Source of the DNA: Methanobacteriota archaeon | GTDB taxonomy: Archaea > Thermoplasmatota > Poseidoniia > MGIII > CG-Epi1 | Direction: 5' to 3' | NCBI GenBank assembly: GCA_016845825.1 | Contig: JAERSJ010000134.1 | Span: 1 to 39,780 of the forward strand | DNA length: 39,780 bases | Shown here: positions 25,746 to 33,334 of the stretch, piece after piece | Position numbering within the stretch: the stretch's first letter is position 1 | Layout of the letters: every line of letters starts with the position of its first letter | Notes under the pieces: generated by a model | What the model was told of the DNA's origin: nothing | The model's database searches: none | Seen by the model: only the letters and a program-made list of their open reading frames with translations | Program-made: the position numbers and the translations under genes

Positions 25746-25964
25746 CTACTTATCTCTATTCTCTCTTAAATTATCAATTATTGTGAAGGCAAGTGCGGCC
25801 CTTTCATTTCTCGTAAAGTCTGATTCTAAACTTTTAATCATTGATTTAATTTTAATTGATGAGTCTGGATCTTCTTCAGCTAACTGCTTAGCTTGATTCA
25901 TTTGTGCTTCATTGATGCAATAAACCGAATCTCCACCAAGTATTGATACTGGACTCAAAACCAT
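25746..25964 (-). CDS. Small protein of unknown function between iscA-like and DUF2237 genes
   Basis: 72 residues, no signal or TM, a mostly helical charged sequence (AKQLAEEDPDSSIKIKSMIKSLESDFTRNERAALAF). I do not recognise a family. It is judged real because it fills exactly the space between two confident genes: its ATG is one base after the iscA-like stop and its stop is one base before the DUF2237 ATG, so it lies inside an operon. A single Cys is present near residue 16. Confidence 0.7.
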   Translation of the reverse strand: MVLSPVSILGGDSVYCINEAQMNQAKQLAEEDPDSSIKIKSMIKSLESDFTRNERAALAFTIIDNLRENRDK

Positions 25965-25965
25965 T

Positions 25966-26325
25966 TTACACCGTAAAGCTTACGTCAACATTAGGTGCGG
26001 GATCGCCCGTACTAAAGCTGGATCCGCAACCACAAGACCCTTTAGCGTTGGAATTTGTAAGTCTGAAACCAGGCTCTATTAAATCATTTGAAAAATCAAC
26101 AGTCAGTCCATCTAGAAAAACTGAACTTACTTTATCAGAAACTATCCTAAGATTACCATCTGTGAAATAAACTTCATCTACTTCACTCATATTATCATCA
26201 AGTATTGCGTCGTAAGTATTTCCTGAGCAACCACCAGACTTTACTCCGATTCGTAGAAACGTTTCTTCCGATACACCCATCTCGTAAAGTTTCGATTTAG
26301 CATTCTCTGTAACCTTAATGTCCAT
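25966..26325 (-). CDS. A-type iron-sulfur carrier protein (IscA/ErpA/HesB)
   Basis: 119 residues. The three conserved cysteines are in place: GGCSGNTY (Cys33) and the C-terminal SCGCGSSF. DxxxxxFLDGLTVDFS and GFRLTNSNAKGSCGCG are typical of the family. It delivers Fe-S clusters to client enzymes in the cytosol. It leads a tight trio with the 72-aa protein and DUF2237. A TATA-like box (26348-26355) lies 26.5 nt before the ATG. Confidence 0.93.
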   Translation of the reverse strand: MDIKVTENAKSKLYEMGVSEETFLRIGVKSGGCSGNTYDAILDDNMSEVDEVYFTDGNLRIVSDKVSSVFLDGLTVDFSNDLIEPGFRLTNSNAKGSCGCGSSFSTGDPAPNVDVSFTV

Positions 26326-26347
26326 ACAATTCTAGTTTTCAAGGAGA

Positions 26348-26355
26348 TTTAATAG
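26348..26355 (-). promoter_or_regulatory. TATA-like box for the iscA-like operon
   Basis: CTATTAAA on the minus strand is centred 26.5 nt before the ATG at 26325. It lies within the 76-nt divergent gap shared with the cyclophilin gene. Confidence 0.5.
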
Positions 26356-26374
26356 TTACTGTATACTAAACCGC

Positions 26375-26380
26375 TATAAA
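26375..26380 (+). promoter_or_regulatory. TATA box for the cyclophilin gene
   Basis: TATAAA is centred 24.5 nt before the GTG start at 26402, supporting that start and a leaderless mRNA. Confidence 0.55.
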
Positions 26381-26401
26381 CTAGCCAAAAATACGTATAT
26401 T

Positions 26402-27160
26402 GTGAGAATTGCTGTCTTTCTTTTGATATTGATGCTTTTTGTTCCAAATGGGAGCTCTGAGGCAAGCCCTATGGAACAATCTTACCAAGGAAATCCTGTA
26501 GTTGTTATTAATCTAACCTATGATGCAGGAATTGGTGGTGGCAACGACATTCAGGGAGATATTATAATAGAATTATTTCATAATTGGGCTCCCGTGACAG
26601 TTAACAATTTTGTTAATTTAGTAAATCAATCATTCTATGATGGAATTTTCTTTCACCGTGTAATTGATGATTTTGTCATTCAAACAGGCGACCCAACTTG
26701 TACTGCAGTTGGGGCTTATCCTGCAAGCGACCCCTCATGCGGCAGCAATGGGTCAGATGAAAATATTCCATTCGAAGCTAATGCAAATCTTACTCACATA
26801 AATGGAGCTGTGGGTATGGCTAGAAGTGTAGATCCTGACTCGGCTTCTAGTCAATTTTACATTTGTGATGGGCCACAGCATGGATTAGACAATGGGAATC
26901 GTTCACAGGATGACGACCCCGGATATGCTGTGTTTGGAGTTGTAAGAGAAGGCATGGAACTAGTGAAAGCCGCAGCCCAAGTTCCTACATCCAATGATCC
27001 TCTGAATAGACCTCTCTATGAAGTTCGCGTCAATTCTATAACTTTACAGGGATTTGTTAGTTCCCCTACAAATGAAAAGGAAAATGAAAATACACCAAGT
27101 ATTAGTTTTAGCCTTTCCATCATATCAATAGGATTATTAACACTACTACGTAGAAATTAA
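26402..27160 (+). CDS. Exported cyclophilin-type peptidyl-prolyl isomerase with C-terminal anchor
   Basis: 252 residues starting at GTG. A signal peptide (~1-21) is followed by a cyclophilin domain (~30-220) with IELFHNWAPVTVNNFV, the catalytic FHRVIDDFVIQTGDP, GMARSVDPDSASSQFYI and YAVFGVVREGM. It catalyses proline isomerisation in exported proteins. The tail (~225-252) is a polar linker, TPSISFSLSI, a hydrophobic helix and LRRN, similar in layout to the tails of the copper and lectin proteins. This puts a folding helper on the outer face of the membrane. A membrane protein gene follows 2 nt later. Confidence 0.92.
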   Translation: MRIAVFLLILMLFVPNGSSEASPMEQSYQGNPVVVINLTYDAGIGGGNDIQGDIIIELFHNWAPVTVNNFVNLVNQSFYDGIFFHRVIDDFVIQTGDPTCTAVGAYPASDPSCGSNGSDENIPFEANANLTHINGAVGMARSVDPDSASSQFYICDGPQHGLDNGNRSQDDDPGYAVFGVVREGMELVKAAAQVPTSNDPLNRPLYEVRVNSITLQGFVSSPTNEKENENTPSISFSLSIISIGLLTLLRRN

Positions 27161-27162
27161 TT

Positions 27163-27876
27163 ATGGATTCAATAATATTTCAAGGAAATGTAATCGGAAT
27201 GCTGGCATACATAGTACCTGCCATGCTTTTCTTTTCTTGGATTATTAAGGAAGTTGAGGAAAACCTAGTAGAGAGAAAATTATACATTGCTTGTGGATTA
27301 GGTGTCGTTCTCGGTACAGGTGCAGACATTATTATGATTCTTGGAGGAATTAATACTTACAATGAAGACATTGGATATGCATCAAAAGTCTTAGTATCGC
27401 CCATTATTATTCTAATTTTCCTATTTATCGGAGTAAATAGGAAAACTTTCAAGGAGGAGAGGGGAGCTCCATACTATTCTGCAGGGTTTGGACTTTTTTA
27501 TGGAGGGGCAATTGAATTTTGGAAATTACTAGTAACTGAAGAAGTACATGATTTGTCTGTATTTGATTTCTTCATTCTTGCATCTTTTGGATTCTCAACT
27601 GTTCTATTTCTTGGAGGTGCAGCAATGTGGATTTCATACGGAATTAAGAGAAGACAAGGTGCCAGAATTGCAAGCAGATTTGCTATTCTCTACTTGGTTT
27701 TATCATTCTTGAATACGCTTGCTCTAGAGGAAATACATTATGATATATATGATACAATTATCGTTCCACTTGTTTCACTTTTGGGATTCTTAGTTGTTTC
27801 TTTTGCCGTTTTTCATCAAGCTAAATTAAAACTACCTCCCATGAAACAAACAAAAAAGAAATCGGTAAAAACCTAG
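27163..27876 (+). CDS. Integral membrane protein, function unknown
   Basis: 237 residues with six to seven hydrophobic helices (about 10-27, 42-62, 75-93, 105-122, 133-160, 172-190, 200-220) and a Lys-rich cytoplasmic tail. GAIEFWKLL and GLGVVLGTGADIIMILGG are its most distinctive stretches; I cannot assign a family. The start is 2 nt after the cyclophilin stop, so the two are one transcript. The only hint to function is that partnership. Confidence 0.7.
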   Translation: MDSIIFQGNVIGMLAYIVPAMLFFSWIIKEVEENLVERKLYIACGLGVVLGTGADIIMILGGINTYNEDIGYASKVLVSPIIILIFLFIGVNRKTFKEERGAPYYSAGFGLFYGGAIEFWKLLVTEEVHDLSVFDFFILASFGFSTVLFLGGAAMWISYGIKRRQGARIASRFAILYLVLSFLNTLALEEIHYDIYDTIIVPLVSLLGFLVVSFAVFHQAKLKLPPMKQTKKKSVKT

Positions 27877-27893
27877 GTTTATTTTGTGTAATA

Positions 27894-29672
27894 ATGGATG
27901 AACGAAGTTTTACAATAATTACTGTGGCAATTTTGATCATATCGCCAATATTGTTATACATGAACAGTGATGAAACTCTAGAGCAAGATTCATCAATAGA
28001 TGATAATGGACTTGTTCCCGTTTGGGAAAGAATAAATCAAAATTTCAACACAACTGGATCATATAGCTATACATTAGAGTCTGGTCAATATGGTACATTA
28101 GGTCCCGAAAGCGTATTCATTGATGTTGATTTGCCAAGTAGCGAATTGGGATGTACAATAACTGATGACTGTCAAGTTCATCTTGGGCTTTGGCTACCTG
28201 ATGTCCCCAACGGAACTAAAATTCCTGTAATTGCTGACGTCGGGCCTTACTACGATGATGGAGATGTAGATGCATTAACACCTGCAAACCGCCTCGGTAA
28301 ATTTTTAATTGAAAATATGGTTCCTCATGGATATGCCGTTGCCCAAGTTTCTGTTTTTGGAACTGGAATGTCAAACCATTGTATGGACTTTATGGGACTA
28401 AGCGAACAGATGGGAATTGATGCTGCCGTAACTTGGCTAGGAACCCAAGATTGGAGCAATGGTAACGTGGGAATTGTTGGAAAATCATACGATGGAACAA
28501 CACCTTGGCAGGCTGCAATGTTTGGTAATCCGCATCTGAAAACTATAATTCCTATTTCTGGATTAATAGGAGTTCATGATTTAATGTGGAGAAATGGATC
28601 TATGGAAGCCAGAGGTTTGGCCATGCATAATGGAGTATACGGCTCATTTGGATGGGATGGAGATAGCGAGGATTGGCAAACTGTATGCAGAGGATATGCT
28701 GAAGGCTACGCAAATGGCCCTGCTGCATATTTGGCTGGAGATGAGGTAAACTACGCAGGCAATACTTACTGGACAGACAGACACTTCCTAGAACGAACTA
28801 TTCAAAATTACAACGGTTCAATTTATTTTATACATGGAATGCAAGATTGGAATGTTGATCCACATATGGCATTTCCAGCCTATAAGCAATTACAACAAGC
28901 AGGATTTGAAATTAAAGGATTATTCGGTCAATGGGGCCATCACTACCCCGATAGGCCTGGAGATCATAATGGAATGTCAGCCGGTAGAGGAGCTGAAGCA
29001 TACCCTATGTCTGTAAGATATGACTGGGCTCAAGATTTGTTAGAATGGTTCAATTATTATTTGTATGAAGGCAATATGAAGCCTGCACTTCATGTAGAAA
29101 TGCAAGATAACTTAGGCGGATGGAGAGTTGAGCAAACATGGCCAGCAAATGACAGAGAGTTCCTACAATTACCGATAGGTGAAGGATTGAATGTTGTTTC
29201 GGGAAGCGGAATAGTTGGACCTACAAACACTTTAACACTTGAAACTGAAATTTTTGAAAATGAAACTCGGATTTCCGGAATGCCCACTTTCCATGTAGAC
29301 GTAACAATACCTCCTGGACAAACTTCAGGACATTTATACATTGAATTAGCAGTTGCCGGAGGAATTCATTTAGGACACGGAGTAATGGACCTTAGGTATC
29401 ATGAAGGTGGAAGAGAATGTGGACAACCTTGTACGGTTACAGGAACTGTTAATGCTAAAATGCAAATGTTTGCATTGGATGTGGTAGTTCCTGCTGGAAA
29501 CGCACTAGAACTAGTCATAACGCAAACAAATGATGACTATATTCCATCGCCAGTAAGCAGCGGATATGTTACAATTGGAGCTAATCAAAATAGTATTTTG
29601 TCATTGCCAATTATTGAAAGAGGACCTGAAGATTTATTCATGCCTCCTATTTGGTATGAAAATAACGAATAA
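27894..29672 (+). CDS. Exported X-Pro dipeptidyl-peptidase / CocE-like hydrolase (S15-type)
   Basis: 592 residues. An N-terminal TM or signal (~5-22) leads to an alpha/beta-hydrolase domain. The Ser nucleophile is in GIVGKSYDGTTPW, Asp in HGMQDWNVDP, and His in QWGHHYPDRPGDH, the triad order of the S15/CocE group. A C-terminal jelly-roll domain (~400-592) is the usual PepX_C partner. Substrates in the family are X-Pro peptides or acyl esters; the sequence does not say which. The exported location fits extracellular peptide degradation. It starts 17 nt after the upstream membrane protein and converges on the MscS gene with one base between the stops. Confidence 0.88.
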   Translation: MDERSFTIITVAILIISPILLYMNSDETLEQDSSIDDNGLVPVWERINQNFNTTGSYSYTLESGQYGTLGPESVFIDVDLPSSELGCTITDDCQVHLGLWLPDVPNGTKIPVIADVGPYYDDGDVDALTPANRLGKFLIENMVPHGYAVAQVSVFGTGMSNHCMDFMGLSEQMGIDAAVTWLGTQDWSNGNVGIVGKSYDGTTPWQAAMFGNPHLKTIIPISGLIGVHDLMWRNGSMEARGLAMHNGVYGSFGWDGDSEDWQTVCRGYAEGYANGPAAYLAGDEVNYAGNTYWTDRHFLERTIQNYNGSIYFIHGMQDWNVDPHMAFPAYKQLQQAGFEIKGLFGQWGHHYPDRPGDHNGMSAGRGAEAYPMSVRYDWAQDLLEWFNYYLYEGNMKPALHVEMQDNLGGWRVEQTWPANDREFLQLPIGEGLNVVSGSGIVGPTNTLTLETEIFENETRISGMPTFHVDVTIPPGQTSGHLYIELAVAGGIHLGHGVMDLRYHEGGRECGQPCTVTGTVNAKMQMFALDVVVPAGNALELVITQTNDDYIPSPVSSGYVTIGANQNSILSLPIIERGPEDLFMPPIWYENNE

Positions 29673-29673
29673 A

Positions 29674-31365
29674 CTAATCTAATTTACGAGATTCGATTTC
29701 TTCAATTAATCTTTGTGCTTCAGCCAAATCTTCTTCATTTCTTTTTGACTTACTGTCTTCCATATTTTCATCTGGCCTAGTATCTTCTCTACCCTTTAGA
29801 TCAGCTTTTAGAGTATCGATTTCGTGCTTAAGTACATTTATCTCTTCGTTCTCACTATCTTTAAAACTCTTTTCCATTTGTGATAATTGACTTTTAAGAG
29901 ACTTAATTTCTTCGTTCTCTGATTCCAAATTTTGATCATTAATTGTATTCATTTCTTGTCTAAGAAGATTTAGCTCATCCATAAGTGCTGCCATAGCCAT
30001 ATTTTCTTCATCCTTACCAGTATCTAGATCAATGGTCTCGTCTAGAATATCGGGTAAATCTTCGACTAATTCAGACACGGCATTAGGTTTATCAGGTATT
30101 GAATCTTTGGTGATTACTTTTTGATCCCCTTCAAAATTTGTATTTAATTTTTTTTCTTGAAAAGTTGGCTGAGAACCACCTTCATGAAATAAATGAACAT
30201 CCCTCTGTGGGAAGGCGATTACTATGTTTTCCTCTCTAAGCTTTGCGAATACTTGGTGATGAAGATCCGAATTTATTTGTCTCATTTTAATAACATTTTT
30301 AATCCACGCGACTAAAGCAAAATTCAATGTTGAATCGCCGAAGTTTTGGAACCGAACTAGAGGCTTTCTAGTAGGATCATCGTGCTCAATGCTAGGATTT
30401 TCTTTGGCAACTTCTAACAGTGCAGCTTCTACTTCATCTGGATTAGAATCATAAGAAACTCCAACTTCAATTCTCAATCTGTAATATCTGTCTGGCTTTG
30501 TAAGATTTAATATGTTCTGATTTGCTAGAGCATTATTTGGAATTATAATGATTACGTGGTTTACAATATCATAAATTTTTGTTGAACGAAGGCCTATTTC
30601 CCTAATTAAACAATAGGTATCATTAAAATAAATCATATCTCCTGTCTTGAAACCCTGATCAAGCAGAAGAAGAATTCCTGAGAAAAAATTACTAAGGGTG
30701 TCTTGAGCTGCTAATGCTATAACTAAACCAACAACACCTACTCCTGCAACTAAAACTCCGAATTCAACATTAAATGTCGATAAGAAATTTGTAATACCAA
30801 ATACTATTATCAAAATTGAACCAAGAATATCTAACAATGGCCCATATTGCGTGTCTGATTTACCAACATTTATCCAATCAGAAATCAATGGAACTAGATA
30901 ATTGCTGTAAGCTCGTAAAACAAAGACTGTCGCAAATACTACAAAAGAACCGTCGGATATACTTGCCAAAACGATAAACAAAGGCTCGATAGTAGAATTT
31001 GTTTCAGCTATCTCTGTAAAGAAAAAGGATAAACTCCAAGTAATTATTAGCCAAAATACTACTGTTGTAGGGTCCCATTCCCATTTACTTAAACCACGAA
31101 AATAGAGCACTATGGGAATAATAAATGTAAGTGTAAGAAAGATAACAAATGACATTAAAATTAACATCCAAATAGCATCGTCTGTGAAAATGATATAGTC
31201 TTCTCCAGTATTTCTATTTGTTATAGAATAGTAAGGACTTGGCACTATTTTATCGATTGTACTTCGCATTACTGTCATTGTAAATATAGACAAAAAGAAT
31301 CCAAAAATTCTGACAAATGGAAAGTCCTGACGAAGTCCAAATGCCTTTGGCGAAGAAGTACTCAC
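29674..31365 (-). CDS. MscS-type mechanosensitive channel with long C-terminal coiled coil
   Basis: 563 residues from a GTG start. Five hydrophobic segments (about 17-35, 65-85, 95-118, 127-150, 175-205) precede the MscS pore helix and beta domain: VGLVIALAAQDTLSNFFSGILLLLD and FKTGDMIYF, then the IIIPNN strand (about 225-285). The MscS vestibule ends around 385. Residues ~425-563 are an acidic, heptad-rich coiled coil unlike the short tail of standard MscS. It releases solutes on osmotic downshock. TTTATAAA (31387-31394) is centred 25.5 nt before the GTG, which supports this start. Confidence 0.92.
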   Translation of the reverse strand: MSTSSPKAFGLRQDFPFVRIFGFFLSIFTMTVMRSTIDKIVPSPYYSITNRNTGEDYIIFTDDAIWMLILMSFVIFLTLTFIIPIVLYFRGLSKWEWDPTTVVFWLIITWSLSFFFTEIAETNSTIEPLFIVLASISDGSFVVFATVFVLRAYSNYLVPLISDWINVGKSDTQYGPLLDILGSILIIVFGITNFLSTFNVEFGVLVAGVGVVGLVIALAAQDTLSNFFSGILLLLDQGFKTGDMIYFNDTYCLIREIGLRSTKIYDIVNHVIIIIPNNALANQNILNLTKPDRYYRLRIEVGVSYDSNPDEVEAALLEVAKENPSIEHDDPTRKPLVRFQNFGDSTLNFALVAWIKNVIKMRQINSDLHHQVFAKLREENIVIAFPQRDVHLFHEGGSQPTFQEKKLNTNFEGDQKVITKDSIPDKPNAVSELVEDLPDILDETIDLDTGKDEENMAMAALMDELNLLRQEMNTINDQNLESENEEIKSLKSQLSQMEKSFKDSENEEINVLKHEIDTLKADLKGREDTRPDENMEDSKSKRNEEDLAEAQRLIEEIESRKLD

Positions 31366-31386
31366 AAATATACACTTAAAAATATG

Positions 31387-31394
31387 TTTATAAA
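31387..31394 (-). promoter_or_regulatory. TATA box for mscS
   Basis: TTTATAAA is centred 25.5 nt before the GTG at 31365. It lies opposite the PCD-like promoter about 25 bp away, so the gap holds two back-to-back leaderless promoters. Confidence 0.65.
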
Positions 31395-31410
31395 TGAATT
31401 AGGTGAAACA

Positions 31411-31418
31411 GTATATAG
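31411..31418 (+). promoter_or_regulatory. TATA box for the PCD-like gene
   Basis: GTATATAG is centred 25.5 nt before the ATG at 31440, giving a leaderless mRNA. Confidence 0.6.
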
Positions 31419-31439
31419 CATCGTATTATCACGTATTAA

Positions 31440-31733
31440 ATGAGTGCAGTATTGAAAGACAATGACGTCGCTAACTCCATAAAGGGCATGGATGGATGGG
31501 AATATGACGATGTGTACCGATGTCTGCGCAAAGAATTTGCTTTTGATAGTTTTGAATCTGCCGCAACATTCGTTCAACATGTCGCTAAATTAGCCAGCGA
31601 AGTTGGCCATTATCCAGAAATTTTGATTTACAAAAAAGGCGCTGTCAGAATTACTGCAACTACTTCTGATGAAGGTGGAGTCACAGAAAACGATATCGGA
31701 CTTATTGAAAGCGTAGAAATATTAGTTAGTTAA
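31440..31733 (+). CDS. Pterin-4a-carbinolamine dehydratase-like protein (PCD/DCoH fold)
   Basis: 97 residues, the normal PCD length. The fold is recognisable from GWEYDDVYRCLRKEFAFDSF, the central FVQHVAKLASEVGHYPEI and ITATTSDEGGVTENDI. True PCDs have three active-site His (HH-P and TTHD). Here the first is kept (His57), the second is Tyr58 and the third is Ser76, and the spacing between them is altered. The protein may therefore be a weak dehydratase or a PCD-like chaperone. It would otherwise be the natural partner of the phenylalanine hydroxylase at 24442. It is cytosolic, divergent from mscS. Confidence 0.85.
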   Translation: MSAVLKDNDVANSIKGMDGWEYDDVYRCLRKEFAFDSFESAATFVQHVAKLASEVGHYPEILIYKKGAVRITATTSDEGGVTENDIGLIESVEILVS

Positions 31734-31752
31734 TTATTTAATTGTAAAAAGC

Positions 31753-31881
31753 TTAGGAAATTGTTAATTCTTTTACAAGATACTCATCCGAATGTTTATC
31801 AATATATTCTATTAAATCTGAGACGTGTGGAGATTCTAGCAAAATTTCATTTGACTCATGGTCTATAATTCGAAATGGCAT
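31753..31881 (-). CDS. Small 42-aa ORF, possible leaderless microprotein
   Basis: ATG to TAA encodes 42 residues, beginning MPFRIIDHESNEILLESPHV and ending KELTIS; it is acidic, soluble and has no Cys. I recognise no family. The support is the promoter: a perfect palindromic TTATATATAA is centred 25.5 nt before the ATG, the same spacing as at confident genes. The sequence reads like a protein (amphipathic, no runs), and it fills most of a 225-nt gap between the PCD-like and thyA genes that otherwise looks empty. Confidence 0.55.
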   Translation of the reverse strand: MPFRIIDHESNEILLESPHVSDLIEYIDKHSDEYLVKELTIS

Positions 31882-31901
31882 TCACTACACACTGCACTAA
31901 A

Positions 31902-31911
31902 TTATATATAA
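31902..31911 (-). promoter_or_regulatory. Palindromic TATA box for the 42-aa ORF
   Basis: TTATATATAA is self-complementary and is centred 25.5 nt before the ATG at 31881. Being palindromic it could in principle also drive transcription rightward, but thyA has its own weaker TATA-like element (CTTTATTG, 31931-31938) at 24.5 nt from its GTG. Confidence 0.6.
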
Positions 31912-31958
31912 TTTTCTAAAAGAAATAAGCCTTTATTGGGCCACTTTGATAGGGTGAT

Positions 31959-32831
31959 GTGAAACAATACCTTGACTTAGTTAGTGAAGTCTTAAAACGT
32001 GGAACTAGAAAAGAAAATCGAACTGGTGTCGACACAATTTCAGCATTTAATATTAACTATTCAATCGACCTAAATGAAGGATTTCCATTGCTGACAACCA
32101 AAGAAATTTCCTGGAAGAATATTGTTGTAGAAAATTTATGGTTTTTGTCTGGAGATTTGCATATTGGGCTATTAAAAAAGCACGGTTGTAAGTTTTGGGA
32201 TCACTGGGCCGATGAAGATGGATTTGTACCTAGTGCTTATGGTAATTTTTGGAGGAAATTTCCGATCCATGGGAAAGATGAATACAATGATCAAGTTAAG
32301 TATGTTTTAGAAACCTTGAAAAAGAATCCAAATAGCAGAAGAATGGTAATAACTGCTTGGGCTCCAGGAAATGCTCAAACTAGTGGTTTACCTCCATGTC
32401 ATTTATTATTCATTTTTAATGTTCAATATGGTAAAAACGGAGAACCTAAATTATGCGTTCACTTGACTCAAAGAAGTTGTGATGTCGCCCTAGGAGTTCC
32501 TTACAATATTGCTGGATATTCATTCTTATTACATCTTTTTGCGCATTTATCAGGTATGAAAGTTGGAACTTTTGGACATACTTTAGTTGATGCACACATA
32601 TATACAAAGAAAGCTGATGGAAGCATGGAAGAATACGACCACATTCCTGGCCTGATAGAACAGACTGAGAGAAAAATAAAACCTTTACCTGAGCTTAAAA
32701 TTGATTCAAGCATAAAAACATTAGAAGATGTAATGGATTTATTAGACAAAGATACTGAAACTATAATGTCAAAATTTGAGTTGAAAAATTACAATCCTGA
32801 ACCGTTTATACCTTTCAAAGTTGCCGTATGA
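31959..32831 (+). CDS. thyA: Thymidylate synthase ThyA
   Basis: Makes dTMP from dUMP with methylene-tetrahydrofolate. 290 residues. The N-terminus MKQYLDLV matches the E. coli start, supporting the GTG at 31959. The catalytic Cys is in LPPCHLLF, followed by QRSCDVALGVPYNIAGYS, the dUMP-phosphate Arg in NSRRMVITAW, and the family tail ending in VAV. Many archaea use the flavin enzyme ThyX instead; this gene, coupled to dihydrofolate reductase, is a bacterial or haloarchaeal style arrangement. Overlaps folA by 4 bp (ATGA). Confidence 0.96.
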   Translation: MKQYLDLVSEVLKRGTRKENRTGVDTISAFNINYSIDLNEGFPLLTTKEISWKNIVVENLWFLSGDLHIGLLKKHGCKFWDHWADEDGFVPSAYGNFWRKFPIHGKDEYNDQVKYVLETLKKNPNSRRMVITAWAPGNAQTSGLPPCHLLFIFNVQYGKNGEPKLCVHLTQRSCDVALGVPYNIAGYSFLLHLFAHLSGMKVGTFGHTLVDAHIYTKKADGSMEEYDHIPGLIEQTERKIKPLPELKIDSSIKTLEDVMDLLDKDTETIMSKFELKNYNPEPFIPFKVAV

Positions 32832-33292
32832 GAGGAATACTAGTAGCAACGTCACCCGAGGGAGTTATTGGAAAAGATAATACAATTCCTTGGTATTATC
32901 CTGAAGATTTAAAAAGATTTAAGAGATTGACTACTGGAAAGACTGTAGTTATGGGCAGAAATACTTGGGAGTCTTTACCAATAAAGCCCCTACCTGAAAG
33001 AAGAAATATTGTAATAACAAGAAGTTCACTTGAAGAAGTGGAATGCTTCAGAAGTATAGATGAGGCTGTAGACACTTGCGAAGGAGATATTTGGTTTATA
33101 GGGGGTGCTGGAATTTACAAAGAGGCTATGGATTTAGCGGATTGTATAGATATGACTCTTGTACCTGATAGCGTAACTGGAGAGAATTGTATTTACTTCC
33201 CAAAAATAGGAAATGAATGGAAAGGAAGCGAAAAAAAACCTCTAGAAAGTGGTTCTAAATTATTGCATAGAATTTACACCCGTAGGGTGTAA
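32828..33292 (+). CDS. folA: Dihydrofolate reductase
   Basis: Regenerates tetrahydrofolate from the dihydrofolate left by ThyA. 154 residues. The start MRGILVATSPEGVIGKDNTIPWYYPEDLKRFK has the substrate-binding WYYPEDLKRF with the active-site acidic residue. VVMGRNTWESLP and IWFIGGAGIYKEAM bind NADPH. It starts within the thyA stop (ATGA overlap), so the two are translationally coupled. The gene ends at a short hairpin. A DHFR could also reduce dihydropterin for the phenylalanine hydroxylase, but that is speculative. Confidence 0.96.
   Translation: MRGILVATSPEGVIGKDNTIPWYYPEDLKRFKRLTTGKTVVMGRNTWESLPIKPLPERRNIVITRSSLEEVECFRSIDEAVDTCEGDIWFIGGAGIYKEAMDLADCIDMTLVPDSVTGENCIYFPKIGNEWKGSEKKPLESGSKLLHRIYTRRV
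33276..33290 (+). terminator. Short GC-rich hairpin at the folA stop
   Basis: ACACCC-GTA-GGGTGT is a perfect 6-bp stem with a 3-nt loop ending on the stop codon of folA. It may mark the 3' end of the thyA-folA mRNA, but there is only a short T-rich stretch after it, overlapping the next promoter. Confidence 0.35.
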
Positions 33293-33298
33293 CACACC

Positions 33299-33310
33299 TT
33301 TATATCTATA
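33299..33310 (+). promoter_or_regulatory. TATA box for the giant exported protein
   Basis: TTTATATCTATA lies 25-36 nt before the ATG at 33335. A GGAG at 33327-33330 is 4 nt before the ATG, so this gene may have a short leader with a Shine-Dalgarno. Confidence 0.5.
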
Positions 33311-33334
33311 CGGCCTAGGCAACTACGGAGAAAT

